Source: Kwoniella bestiolae CBS 10118 (Eukaryota > Basidiomycota > Tremellomycetes > Tremellales > Cryptococcaceae). From it: DNA of 64,000 bases. Shown in pieces: positions 1 through 11,253 of the stretch. Both the position numbers and the translations under genes were made by a program. The notes under the pieces are model-generated. The model was not told the DNA's origin. It worked only from the letters and a program-made list of their open reading frames with translations, and made no database searches. The stretch lies in NCBI RefSeq assembly GCF_000512585.2, contig NC_089246.1:1736001-1800000 (forward strand), read 5' to 3'. Numbering within the stretch: position 1 is the stretch's first letter; every line of letters starts with the position of its first letter.

Positions 1-103
1 AGATGTAGGATAGGTGGAGTACTGTGTTTGAGAGAGTGATCAGCATCTGCGCACAAGGAATTCAGGTACATAGCAAATTTATGAAAGTCTTTCATCCCAT
101 CCC

Positions 104-1131
104 TCACCAGGAGAAAAGGAGGAGAGGAGTGGAGTGGTACAGCCCATTGACGAGGGAAGCAAACTCACGAATGACACCCGTACCAAACCCACTTCCCCCC
201 GTGATACTAAAAACCTTAATAGTAGCATCGAGCGCCACCCCAAGCATCGTCCAACTCAGAAAGAACAAAAAAATCCTACTAGTCCGAAATGCGAATCTCT
301 TAAAAGGGTTCTTGATAGATCTCCAGAACCTCCGCGTTCTACCACCATCATCCTTCGTATCGGGCTTCTGATCCCGATCGTTAGGGTTTGATGGAAGGTG
401 GCTGGAGAAGTATCTGACGATGATAAACAGGAGAGTGTAGGTCATGAGCCAGAAGGATGCTAGGGCTGCTAGACCGGTGGTGAGGTAGAAGTTTGATAGG
501 TCGGATGTTGATGCCCCCCCAGCGTCAGCAGAGGAGGAAGAGGGGGCTCGTTTTTCTTGGGAGGAGATGAGGGATGCGGGGGAGGACGAGGATGAGGTGT
601 CTGAGTGTGAGGATGAGGACGAGGAGGAAGATGATTGGGCTATATACAGTACAACGTTGGACCAGGTAAACAACTCGTGGGCTTTGTCATGTAGCGGTGT
701 ACTGGTATGAGGCTATTTTTGAGTGAAATGAGGGATACTCACCAGTAGCCATCCACGCATCGCAGCTCGACGCCGTACATTTCCCTATAAACCCCCAACA
801 ATCAGCCTAAGCCTCATTGACATCCGATATGTCGTACGAGCATGAATGAGAATGAGAAAGATATCGATCTGATCAACTCACTCAGCACTCCAATATAATC
901 GCCCCCAGATGTGAAAATCGCCGTCAACCCCCCACTGGGAGCTACGAAACACACCAACAGCAACATCAACCATACCACGAATGATAGTACCAGAGTCAAT
1001 ACGGGAGGATGATAGTTGAAGTAATCTGATGGTCTGTTGGGCGATCTCTCGTCCGCCGTACCAGGACGAGATCGACCGCGAGGAGCGGGGTCACCAAGTT
1101 CGATCTCTTCAAAGTTTTGCCGTTGTTCCAT
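104..1131 (-). CDS. Multi-pass membrane protein, 3 exons, 289 aa
   Basis: Exons 1131-882, 784-743 and 681-104 join in phase (250+42+578 nt) to a 289-residue protein. The introns have GTGAGT donors; the second ends in AAAG, the only acceptor that keeps the frame. A hydrophilic N-terminus is followed by a strong membrane segment at about residues 45-67. Next comes a loop with a two-cysteine motif (KCTASSCDAW), then a Ser-rich stretch, and at least two more hydrophobic segments (around LAALASFWLMTYTLLFIIV and IFLFFLSWTMLGVAL). The layout of one membrane segment, a Cys-containing loop and a cluster of further segments recalls SUR7/PalI-type cortical proteins. That is only a resemblance and no family is claimed. 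Exon structure is fairly secure; function is unknown. Confidence 0.65.
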
Positions 1132-1456
1132 TTTGGCTGTGGTTGTGGGTGTTTAGGTAATGGTATAGGTGAAGGGATTATTGCATGTGTTGAGGTCAAT
1201 TAACGTTGTTTTTGGTTGACAGATGGTTTTGCTTTGCGTGGAAGTGGAACTGAGTGGACGGGATGACCTCTGGAGGGATCACAAGGTTTAGTTGTAGGGA
1301 ATGGTGGATTGTTAGAGTACGGATATAGCTTATTTTACTTTTTGTCAAATTATACGATTTGTTAGGTACTTATCTTGTCGGGTTAGCTATAAGCTTTTTT
1401 CGGAGACGAGAGGTTAGGATGACGACTGAAATCCTCGAGAGCGAAGATGTTCAGTG
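1132..1456. other. Intergenic, no gene seen
   Basis: Upstream flank of the membrane-protein gene on the minus strand and downstream flank of the uncertain gene next to it. No coding or RNA signal was seen. Confidence 0.5.
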
Positions 1457-1795
1457 TTATAAGTGGTACTTCTCACTAGGCTTTACACGCAAACCACCTT
1501 GCATGCACCTTGCATGACGCTGTTTCGAAACCTGCCACACATACCAAACCAGGATAGCGGGTAAAGGATCGTCTGACCAGTTACGCGTTAGAGCTTTTCC
1601 ATACGATTGGGTATAAGTCAAAGGAAGGAGAGGGGATGAAAGGAGAGTTGAGGATAGAGGAATATACCTTCATCTGTGTACTGGACGTAGCACATGTGGT
1701 AGTTGATATCGCCATTCGTCGGTGGTAGTGCGGCCCAGTCAACAAATACAAGTCGCAATTGAACTCCTCCCAAGCATTAACGCGATACTTGGGCG
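1457..1795 (-). CDS. Candidate small spliced gene, 3' part only
   Basis: Three minus-strand segments join in phase to a stop: an exon ending at 1678 (reading QLRLVFVDWAALPPTNGD and on to YTDEG), 1593-1545, and 1475-1457. The donors are GTATAT and GTATGT, and the last acceptor is TAG. The phase is kept across both joins and the text looks protein-like. However, the acceptor at 1594 (AAAAG) is weak and no upstream exon with an ATG could be connected, so the 5' end is open. No family is recognised. It could be a degraded gene or chance. Confidence 0.3.
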
Positions 1796-2767
1796 TTAGA
1801 ATCTGGGTAGAGCTGACATTGAGCGAACGGAAGAGCAACTACACACACATCCTCTCTCTTTGTATATATAACGTAGAATCCAGCTATGCATCTCGACCTC
1901 GCATGAACGTTGATACATTTACTTTTGAGCTCCTCAATCACACTTTCAACGTATCATCGGATTTGCCATACCTCGGATCAAACGGAACTCCGTCTTTGTA
2001 AATATCGTCGGAGTAATCACCCACCGATTGGTATATTTTCAGGGTTTAAGAGTTTTCATTGGCTGGACGAGGGTTGGTTGGCGGTAAGAACCGGGACACA
2101 CTCTGAATGGTTACATAGGAGGCGCGGTGGTTGATCGACCGGTGAGTGCGGGCCGTGATACCCTTTGAGAAGTAGCTTCTATGACGATGCGCACTACCAT
2201 ACAGAACGGATCAAGTAAATAAACCTACCGTAAGGTGCAGGTGAGTGCAAGCGGACTACAACACTACTAGCTGTTGAAAAAAAGTCTGGATCTCGTCGAT
2301 GAATGGATGTTTGATGGTTGCTGTGCTGTGCTGTTCCATCCATCCATTCTTTCATTCATCTGCATCTGTCTTTGTATTTACGTATTTACAACTCTGTCGA
2401 TACGGATCCTTCCTTTGAGTTCTTCGTTCACATCGGAATACATCGCATCCCCCAATCTTACACTACACAACCAACCCACAACAACCCCACTGTATCTCCA
2501 CTTTCCACTTTACTCCTCCCCCGCATTCCACCGGACCACCATCCATCCCACCGGATTCCGACTTTTCACGAAAGACCATCCACAACGGGGTTATACATAG
2601 ATAACCTAGTGCACAGCAGCGAACAAAGGTCGATAACATTCATACATCCATCTACGCTCGACATCATACATACATATACAGAAGAAACAGCTTTCGACGT
2701 GCATCGACAAATCGTGATCAAACTGAACTGCAATAACGTTATCATATCCTGCTAGCTCGATCAACAG
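1796..2767. other. Intergenic and probable 5' leader DNA
   Basis: Two minus-strand stretches near 1990-2035 look faintly coding but have no usable splice sites. From about 2400 the plus strand becomes C/A/T-rich and G-poor, typical of a transcribed leader in this lineage. It probably forms the first 5'UTR exon of the gene that starts at 3455. Confidence 0.4.
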
Positions 2768-3035
2768 GTGAGTTGAGTCTACACGATCTTCTCTGGTTTA
2801 CATGCATCGGAACAAATATCTCACATCACGCTAGCCTTAGCTTGGCTGTGTTGATTTGAGCTTTGATCCGAGCGAGCGTGCGTGCTGGATCTAGACTTTT
2901 GACTTTTGATCATCATGTCGCTGTTGTGGTATAAACGCCCGATCCATCATCTGCCCACGACTTTTACATATTGCCTATAATTGTATATGTATATAAACAA
3001 CACTTTGCTGATGCACTTCTTCACCTTTCTTACAG
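2768..3035 (+). other. Probable 5'UTR intron
   Basis: A consensus donor (ACAG|GTGAGT) at 2768, a CTGAT branch site at about 3008 and a pyrimidine-rich TTCTTACAG acceptor at 3035 define a 268-nt intron. It lies wholly upstream of the ATG at 3455 in leader-like sequence. Upstream ATGs in the leader are short and out of context. It implies a leader of at least several hundred nt for the downstream gene. Confidence 0.5.
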
Positions 3036-3454
3036 ATAGATAACCCACAGTGTAACATCCCCTCACACGACAATCAATAGATCAGATCATATCAATCGAC
3101 AAACATCAATTATCAAAGGAAGCAAATGTACCTTGTACCGGTTATCTCGCCCATCATCATATCCTACTAGAACTGGTCTTGTGACTATTGGCCTTCTCAA
3201 AAAGAAACACACATCTCACACTGCGAAACCTTTGTCAATCTTACATCGTATTCAACCTCATTACGTTGGAGCATCATCATACATATTCCATCCAAATCAG
3301 AAAGAAGACACCAACTTGGATCGTATATTTTGATTTACGTATATCCCATTAGACTCAGTGACGTCTATCCCAATCTTCCATTTCAATCACGTATACAGCA
3401 GAAGACCATCTCTTCATTCTTACCAACACACACATACACACACAACCCAACGAA

Positions 3455-4677
3455 ATGATCATGACATCTTCACCCATCCTCACACCCTCCTGTCGATCCA
3501 TCGCTCATACACCTTCACCATCCTCCTCGCCCAAACTCAGACCAGTACCCTCAACAATGGTCAAACCCACTTCCTCTAACTCTGCACCCCAACAAATCCC
3601 CTCTCCCCTCCCTACCTCAGGCAGCGGCATCTCATCGACCTCGTTGCCCACCCGCTCATATGTTCGAGGACCGCAAGCACGACCTTACAATGCTGCTCCG
3701 AAGAACCCCAAACCTGTCGATGGAGATACCAAGCGATTCGCCGAACTAGTCGCGTCGATGGTATCTCAACGGGAGAACGAAAAGAGGAAGACAGAGTTGA
3801 TCGAGATGGTAGAGAATGTCAATTTGTCTTCGTCGGCTGAAGAGAACAGAATGGGGGTGACGAATAGGTTGAACGTCCCCAAGAGGAATAAGAGCGTGGC
3901 TATGGGGATGGTGGGCAGTTGGGAGGTCGAGAGGGCAGAGTTGATTGTGGATATTCCTGTGTGGAGTCCTGGTTGTTTCCAAGGTGAGCGAGCGCACCTC
4001 ATCAATCCCTCCTTCTTTTCTCTCACTCCCCAGCAGGGTATCATAAATCGCACAGACAGATGCTGATTGTGTGCTCAGACCTATCAACCCTCCACGCCCT
4101 CCGAGATACCACCCTCTCCCACACTCATTCTCTCCTAAGTCACCTACTCAACGCCCACAACACCCCAGCCACGTACCGATTATTGGCCAGATCATGCGTC
4201 CAACCGAACCACCAACACCGTTCTTCCCACCACCACGGATGGGGTTGTATCAGGCTCACACCATCCATCACCTCCCCCATTTCCGCGCCATTGGAGCTCA
4301 AACCCTCAGTAAGAAGGGCAAGTCTGGTCCATACCCATTCTACGCCCAACACACATACTCACAGACATCACTCTCCGTCGAGACACGAGAAGGCGGTTGT
4401 CGAGTCGGACGAAGAGGATGAAGAGTTCGACGTAAAGTTGAAAGAAGGTTATAGTCGATCTAGTATCTCCACGAGCGACGATGAGAGCGAGAATGAGGAG
4501 GAGGAAAGTGCCGATGTGGTTGTTGGGCGGGAGATCGAGCGAAGGGGCGGGAAAGAGGGGTAAGCGTCATTTCTCTCTCAATACATGAAGAGATTGATTA
4601 GCTGATGTTTTGATGGTTTATGTAGAATGGCATTCTTGATGACGCTGTTTGGTCAACCCGCTTTGATCTTGACATAA
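3455..4677 (+). CDS. Ser/Pro-rich protein with acidic C-terminal region, 353 aa
   Basis: Exons 3455-3983, 4079-4559 and 4626-4677 join in phase to 353 codons plus stop. Intron 1 ends at TGTGCTCAG with a CTGAT branch 12 nt before it. This fixes the frame of exon 2 and rules out a competing proline-rich frame. The protein is low-complexity: a Ser/Thr/Pro N-terminus, a charged helix-like stretch near KRKTELIEMVENV, a His/Ser segment, an acidic block (VVESDEEDEEFDVKL, then Glu/Ser runs) and a short hydrophobic tail (GMAFLMTLFGQPALILT). The tail might be a C-terminal membrane anchor. No family is recognised. The ATG at 3455 is the first one in frame. Confidence 0.6.
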
Positions 4678-5674
4678 AGATTGACAGCACTTCAGTCCAT
4701 ATCGAATCTTACCTTACAAGTCCCTATCGCCATCGTACTACATCCAACACTTGTACACACACTTCTTTAGTGTCACTCAACAATCGCTCACCTGTATCAG
4801 TGCAGTGGGAGATCGCTCAGAATGTTGTAAAGACGTTTTTCGTAACTCACCAATCATACTTCATACTTCATATCGCATTTTTTTTTGTTCATTCACTTTT
4901 CATGTACTGTTACTGTATTGTTTGGGGTGATTTCTTGATCGAGCCATAAAAAACAAAAGTACATAGTTATACTCTTCTGATTCTCTATATTCATCCGATT
5001 GTGATTCATATTCATCCGACTTTGTAATTCATATTCATCCGGATCCGATCATCCCGTTATACTTCCATTTATTGCTCCATTTTGGCCACCAGTCATCTCA
5101 TCGCGCATTTTCTTTTCTTTTTTGGATGCTTTTGTAAGAATCGAATTGATGTAGTGAGTAAAGAATTGGATATGCATATTTCATCGTCATTAGCAATGCA
5201 GAACCCTCGTCTCTTATCAACAGGATAATCTAATCCGGGTGCGAGCACAGATTGCAATCTGTTATCTAACCAACGATCTTAGTCTAGTGGTGCTGTAAAT
5301 GTGGCACTGATCTACGAGAGCCATGGTGTTCCCCCTCAATCGGCATGCGGCGTTGTAAGTGGTGTGAAGGAGATCCTTTGTCCATGTCATCCTGAGAAAA
5401 GGGAACAAAGGGGTGAGCAGGCAAGATGCGTGTCCGCGTGACGATGGATAGACGTAAGTTACATCCGTAATCTCCAAACATCCTGACTCAACACGCTATA
5501 TCTCTTGAGGGGAAACGACGACAAGGACACAGACACTGTATATGACGATCCTATTGACTTGTACGTGATCTTCCAACCGTTGTATCGTATGCTTGCTTGG
5601 CATTGAAGCATTCCCTTTTCGATTGATCGTCTGGTCCGTGCTCGTCCTGGAGAGACACGCATCAAGAAAGTAAA
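4678..5674. other. Intergenic with a short triple repeat
   Basis: AT-rich 3' flank. ATATTCATCCG occurs three times, at 4987, 5008 and 5031. Minus-strand open frames at 5260-5665 lack protein-like composition and splice support. No gene is called. Confidence 0.5.
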
Positions 5675-6746
5675 ATGATCATTCCACTCGTACCGAGATC
5701 GGGCTCAACCCCTCGGAACCGAATACGAATGGGCCGAAGTAAGCGAATCGACATAAGGCAGGAGGTAGTTCCCATACAGCCCACGAGAGAGGTAACGACG
5801 CGTACGGGTACCAGTACGAGGGAGAGAGAAGGAGAAGATGGAGGTAGGCAGACGACCAGGACAGGTTTAGTGGCGGTGGCCGAAGGGACCACCTCTCAAG
5901 GTCTGAGGACATCTATAAATACGGAGCGGCAGAGTACTTTGAAGGACATAGTGGGTATCACCCCTGCAGCTCAGGCAGGAGGTAGCTCGTCCTCGTTTTC
6001 TGCTCAATCTACTATCTGTGAGTACTTATGCCCGTGCTATGTTTTTGTTTCTTTCCTTCTTCAGGTGTCTGATTCTCCCTTGAGACGACTCTTGGATTTA
6101 TATCCATGTGGGGGTGGAACAAGCCTGGAGAGCTGATTGTGATGCAACCCGACTCAATTCAAAGAAAGAAAAAATGGCTAATGATTCACGAACCTCATCA
6201 GATGTCAACTCCTTTCCACCCAATTTCCCGGTAGACACCCCCGAACCCATCCGCTCTCATGGGGGAAGTAGGGGATACCTATTCCTAGAAAACCAACAGG
6301 TCCTAGATAGTAGTCAGTGTCTTCTCCTCTCCGGATCCGGATCTGATCTACCGTGCCTCCATCTCTCAACCCATTGTGTCGTGAAGTGTACATCATTGAG
6401 GCCGTACGGTCCATCTCAATCTCTCTCCCTCCCCCTTCCTAGCGTCCAATCATAAATACATCGAGCCGAAGTGACCAAAACCTTGTTCAACTGAATCGCA
6501 GTGTTGATCTTCTTCGTAATCTTCGGCACATCCCTCCTCCTAACCATCACATGCATCAAGTGCAACTCCCTCTTCACATCGGACCGGAGGGGTAAAGTGG
6601 ATAACGTAATTATGGAAGACATGAAATGGGCTGAAGGGAGGGAAGTAGTTGAGCGACGGATTATATGGGAGACTGAGTCGATTAGGTCTAAGAAAGGCGG
6701 GAGACGGAGTGCGCTGGGTTTGGGGAGTAGTGGGTTGAGGAAGTAG
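5675..6746 (+). CDS. Single-pass membrane protein, middle exon unresolved
   Basis: The first exon (5675-6017) starts at an ATG and ends at a consensus GTGAGT. It encodes a basic, Ser/Thr-rich N-terminus (for example RMGRSKRIDIRQEVVPIQPT). The last exon (6502-6746) begins after ACTGAATCGCAG. It encodes one clear membrane segment (VLIFFVIFGTSLLLTITCI) followed by a charged tail (MKWAEGREVVERRIIWETE) and a stop. Between them, 6085-6375 is open in the frame that follows a TTGAG acceptor with a CTGAT branch at 6069. A competing frame at 6106-6231 also looks protein-like, and the donor leading to the last exon is unclear. Gene existence is likely; the internal structure is not settled. No family is recognised. 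Confidence 0.45.
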
Positions 6747-7321
6747 GTTTTCTGGATTGGTATTTATGCCGGTCATGCTTTTGCAATGTCTATACTGTAG
6801 ATACTGTTCGTCAGTAATCCTGTGGTACTTTGTTTGTGAAGGTTGTCGTCAGCCATAATTACAGAACACTAGATAGCAGATTGATTTTAGTCGTTTCTTC
6901 TTAGAATCATATTATTTCCATCAACTCACCCCTCGTTAGACCTCGGTCGTGTTAGTATCATAAACTGCAAATAGCCCGCCTGATCATCAGCGACTTCGCA
7001 GTACTCTATAAATTCATAATGTATTTCGATTGTGTGTATATTTTGATTCTTCGAGATATATGAGATGTCTAATACTCAAGAAAGGTATCAGATTCGAGCA
7101 AAAGTATAAAGCATATGTTTTAATGATCCAAAAAATGATAATTTCCATCTATCGTCTTCACTCGTCAGCTCATCCCCACGTCAGGGCTCTCATCTCTATC
7201 CATTCCCATCCTCATTGTCTAATTCCAAAGTCCTCTCCCGTTTCTCGACTCCCCGTTTCACCTATCTTCTAGATTCCCGCTCTCCCTTCTCTCGTTCGAT
7301 CTCACCGACACGACCTCTCGC
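6747..7321. other. Convergent 3' flanks
   Basis: 3' ends of the plus-strand gene to the left and the minus-strand transporter to the right. AT-rich; no gene or structure seen. Confidence 0.5.
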
Positions 7322-9385
7322 TTATTTACCACCGGTAGTTTTAAAGATGATCAAACCACCAAGGGAGATACTGGGAACCATCATTTCGTCAGCTCACAAT
7401 TTTCATTCAAGCGCAGGTTATACTCACGAATAACCGAATACCTGGATAGCAGCGATGGGAGAACCGAAAGCAATGACTGAACCGGTAATGAGGAGCTGCG
7501 AAGACATTCTCATTTAGCATAAGGCAAGTGGGTTGAAAGTTATATCAGGATGATCAGGGAGAAGATGGTATAATACGGAACATTCACACTCACAATATCC
7601 TTGAGTACACCAGCGAGAGTAAGGATAAGACCTGATCCAACGGAGATGAGGAACACAGCGGCGACCTATTCCAATCCAGAATTAGCATCTCTCTCCTACC
7701 CTGACATTCACATTAGGCACCGATGACTGAAAGAGGGAAGAGCCAAACCCAAACCCACGTTAAGAGCAAAAGCCACACCAGCGTTAGTGAAAAGCACCAA
7801 AAGTCCAACCCTGTGAAGCGCATAGAAAGGTTCCAACCCTTCAAAGAAGGGGATCAAGACCGCGTTGATGACTGCGCATACTGGGGCGTAGTAATGCAAT
7901 GAAACGATTGGGTCCATCTTCATACCGTGTAGGAGGATTTGAATCATGACGAGTCGGGAGGCTTCAAAGGCGATGGCGGCACATTGGCAGATGAAGCCGA
8001 ACATCTCGAAGTGGACTTCTCCGTATGCGGCTGAGAACGATAGGAGATATCAGCTAACCGTTTTCCTCGTTACGATGTAAGGCGTCAGTGATGAGAGTGG
8101 AGGGAACGTACCGAGAGCACATCCAGTTGAAATCATCTGATAGTGTCGACCGACCGACAGTGAGCACCGCTGTCAGGTATACAGAGGAAGTGGGACTCAC
8201 AAGAACAATAGCCATCAATCTCTTGTTAGGTTCTTGGATCTTGAAAGCGAACGAGATGAGCAAGATGGCAACAGGGACGAAGGCCTGTTACGACAGACAT
8301 GTCGATATCAGCTGAATTGCACTTCACGAGGGATGCAAAGGAGTACCCAACTAACCTTTAACATTTGAATGAACGACACACTCAAAGAGAGATAAGCGTA
8401 GTTTGACAAGATCAAACTTCCAGAGAACAAAGCTCCAATGGGAAGGATGGATCTGACCCATCTGTCTCGCTAGGTATAAAATCAGAACCATTAGCTTCAT
8501 TCTGCTTCGAAACGGAGGAAGGACAAACTAACGGTCATGTCGATATCCTTGGCACCGTCTACTAAAGTGGTAGTTCGTTGTAAGATTCTGGTAGAGATGG
8601 CCTAGTGGTCCATAAGCATCATTAGCTCAAGACTGTCTTGTAGTGAAAAGTACGGCTGAAGCTCTTGCATGATCGAGGTGTAGAGAGTCTTCTCGTGAAG
8701 TCCACCTCGGCTCCAAATCTACTGTTAAGTGAAGACTCACAGAGAAGATCAAGTGCCAAGTAGTCAAGAACACGGGGTAAGGGAAGTTGAGACCATCGAA
8801 TCTGTCGAAGATGTATTCTGTAGAGTTTCCGCATGATCAGGTCGTTCCCTATTCACACCCAGATTTCGCGGATGGATGAGCTCACTGTTGTACAAGATGA
8901 CAGAAATGGAGCATGCCATCCAGATAGGGATGACTACGATAATAACTCATATCAGCATACCACTCTTCCAGGTATAGGAGTAAGATTGGACCCACTGATG
9001 ATAGCCGGGATGGTGATCTTCTTAGCTTGGTTTGAAGGTGCTCTAGGTTCAGAGATCCTACGTATGGTACATGTGATCAGCCTTGACTCTACTGCGGGCT
9101 ACGGTATCAGAGTAGATAGATATACTCACTTCACTTCGACGTGTTCACCATGGGTTAGATCCCTCTCTACGTCTGATGCTCTGGGCATTGACTGTGTAGT
9201 TAGGATTGGATCGTTAGCGTAAGTTCCTCATCCCCACAAGATGATAGTGAAGGGATCCACCTCCATCGTGGTACTGAGATCTGAGCAGTGCAGCTCTTCG
9301 TGAAGGGGAGGGAGAGGTAGCATGAGATTGGGCTTAAACTCACAGTGAGAGGAATGGAAGCTTCGACATCTTTATTTTGACTCAT
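7322..9385 (-). CDS. Triose-phosphate/PEP-translocator family membrane protein, 13 exons
   Basis: Thirteen exons join in phase to 347 residues: 9385-9344, 9191-9130, 9057-8996, 8933-8886, 8817-8741, 8601-8533, 8469-8356, 8284-8201, 8136-8112, 8030-7759, 7665-7594, 7495-7428 and 7370-7322. The protein has about ten hydrophobic segments and family-typical motifs: FPYPVFLTTWHLIF, SNYAYLSLSVSFIQMLK, QEPNKRLMAIVL and ISLGGLIIFKTTGGK at the C-terminus. It belongs to the TPT/DUF250 branch of the drug/metabolite transporter superfamily. Fungal members are Golgi or ER antiporters for phosphorylated or nucleotide-linked sugars; the substrate cannot be read from sequence. The N-terminal 45 residues are hydrophilic and cytosolic-like. 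Exon 9 is only 25 nt. Confidence 0.92.
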
Positions 9386-10026
9386 TTTGATGAGATATCT
9401 GTTCTAGCTTGACGTGTATGTGTGGGATGTAGGCAGTGGGACGACGGAGCTGAGAAAGGAGAGTGGGTGGTGGGTGTTGGTCAGTGGAGTAGCAAGGCAA
9501 CTCGAGCTGGTGAGGTGAGGTGCTGTGTTATGCTATTTGGATGGGGGGGGGTGATTACCAAATAGATAAATAGATAAATGATAGTAGATAAGGAGGATGA
9601 GGATGTGATGATTTTATTTTTGAAAAGGACAGACACCACCACACGAACAGGGGGAAGCGAGTAACGCGTTACTACTACTACTGCTGTTACTGCTATTTAC
9701 GGTGGGATTCAGGGTAAACTATCATTGAGTTTCTTCACTGTTAACTCTTGACACGTTGTTACACCACGGGTGCACATACATACAGTCACTGCGGTATCAC
9801 CAACCGTTTTTCAATGCCACATCATGCCCTCAACGGGAGTATATCTATCACCCATCCATCCTCCTTGGGTCGTAGAGATGTATGCATCAGCTGAGCTAAA
9901 AGATAATTTCGAGATTTCATCGGATTATCAGCATACGAACCATTAGTCTTATCTCTTGCTCGTACGAACAACCCAAGACCTCGATACTCAGACACAGCAG
10001 CGATACGAACCGAGCGATTCATCACC
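9386..10026. other. Divergent promoter region
   Basis: Shared upstream region of the TPT-family gene (-) and mS25 (+). It contains short AT repeats (TAGATAAA-type, 9560-9590) and a CTACTACTACTGCTG run near 9670. Antisense open frames at 9822-10226 overlap mS25 exon 1 and are shadows. Confidence 0.5.
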
Positions 10027-10876
10027 ATGTCATCCGCCGCATCAACCTCACTACGTCGCTTACCTCTCAGAGAAGCTGTCCAAACACTTCGACATGGCAC
10101 GGATAACCTGGTACTATCGAATGACGTTAAGAGTGTGACATTGAGGTTCGTAGCTAAGAATTCAGAGGCTGGGCCTAGGTGAGTAATATCTCTTGAATTA
10201 ACAAGAGAATCCTCTGCGCTCTTCATCGTAAGACCATGGAGGATAAGGTATCATCCCAACGAACACACCCATCATCATGAGAAGATGGTATGATCGCCTG
10301 TCTTTCTCACGAACCACCAACATCCTATCCATCTATGTTACATGCCGTTACTCAATGCTGATTATTCGAGTTCATAAACCAGACAATTCATCCGAACCCA
10401 CCTCCCCCGCCTATCATACTCCAACCCACAACTGTCCATAAACGTCCACCGTATACCCGACCCACGAGCCAAACATAGGAATCCAAATTCACCGGATAAA
10501 GGGGCGGTATGGGAGGGTGGGGTGATGCCCAAGCCTGAGATGAGGGTCGATTTTGGTGGGTCATATCTTTCTCTATTGAAAAATATGGAATTATTCGGGA
10601 GTTCAAGTCTAGGGAGATCGGGAGAATCAATATCTCTAGGATGGAGATAGAATACCAATAGATCATATATGGAGAGGCCATTTGACCGGATGGACAAAGA
10701 AGGACATTCATACGCTGACATCTGAGCATGCTTTAATAGACGGTACACCCTCCCAGACACTCCCGTTATCACATCTAGATGGCGATAAGATCTTAGCCCA
10801 GTTGATATCTGTTGCAGGGGAGGAGAGATTGAAATCGTTAGAGGGACCTGGTAGTTTACCTGATCAGAAGATATAA
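10027..10876 (+). CDS. Mitochondrial ribosomal protein mS25-like (L51/S25/CI-B8 fold)
   Basis: Exons 10027-10178, 10383-10555 and 10740-10876 join in phase to 153 residues. The N-terminal text (LPLREAVQTLRHGTDNLVLS, then VKSVTLRFV) followed by QFIRTHLPRLSYSNPQLSIN matches the thioredoxin-like L51_S25_CI-B8 domain as in MRPS25/mS25. It would act in the mitochondrial small subunit. The last exon (DGTPSQTLPL and on to PDQKI) completes the strand after PEMRVDF. The introns are long for this locus (204 and 184 nt). Intron 2 uses GTGGGT, a CTGAC branch near 10714 and TTTAATAG. Part of intron 2 reads like protein in two frames but cannot be kept without a stop. MRP49-type mL61 is a less likely alternative. 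Confidence 0.8.
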
Positions 10877-11253
10877 ATGATCAACGTGTATGTATAGTAT
10901 ATTATATTCCTGATCTGCTTGATCAATCAACAACCCTTCTACCGATACATTCACAAGGGTAGTTCGCCATCAAGTGAGCAATTACCCCTACCTCGTAGTC
11001 ACTGGATACGGTGCCAGACTTGCTTTGACGAGATATAGTACGAGCATACGGAATTGACATATATATAATATACATGGTCATACATGAGATGTTGTCGTCA
11101 TCGTAATAATGTACAAATCATTCAGCTTCTATTTTCTTGATGTTCCCTTGACTCTTCACTCTTCTTGAACGATAAACTCCCGCTCCTTTACTCCTTTCTT
11201 CCACGTTCTGAACTACTTCTAACTCATTCCCCACTGATCTCTCATCCTCCCCA
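10877..11253. other. Convergent 3' flanks
   Basis: 3' regions of mS25 (+) and the NC2-alpha gene (-). Nothing else seen. Confidence 0.5.

Noticed and set aside
4071..4421. Proline-rich alternative frame in exon 2 of the gene at 3455-4677
   Set aside because: It needs an acceptor at 4059 and then cannot reach the acidic C-terminal exon in phase. The 4078 acceptor with a CTGAT branch fits the whole gene.
10556..10739. Apparent frameshifted coding text inside mS25
   Set aside because: Two frames look coding on either side of about 10637, but a GTGGGT...TTTAATAG intron removes the whole stretch and restores the family sequence.
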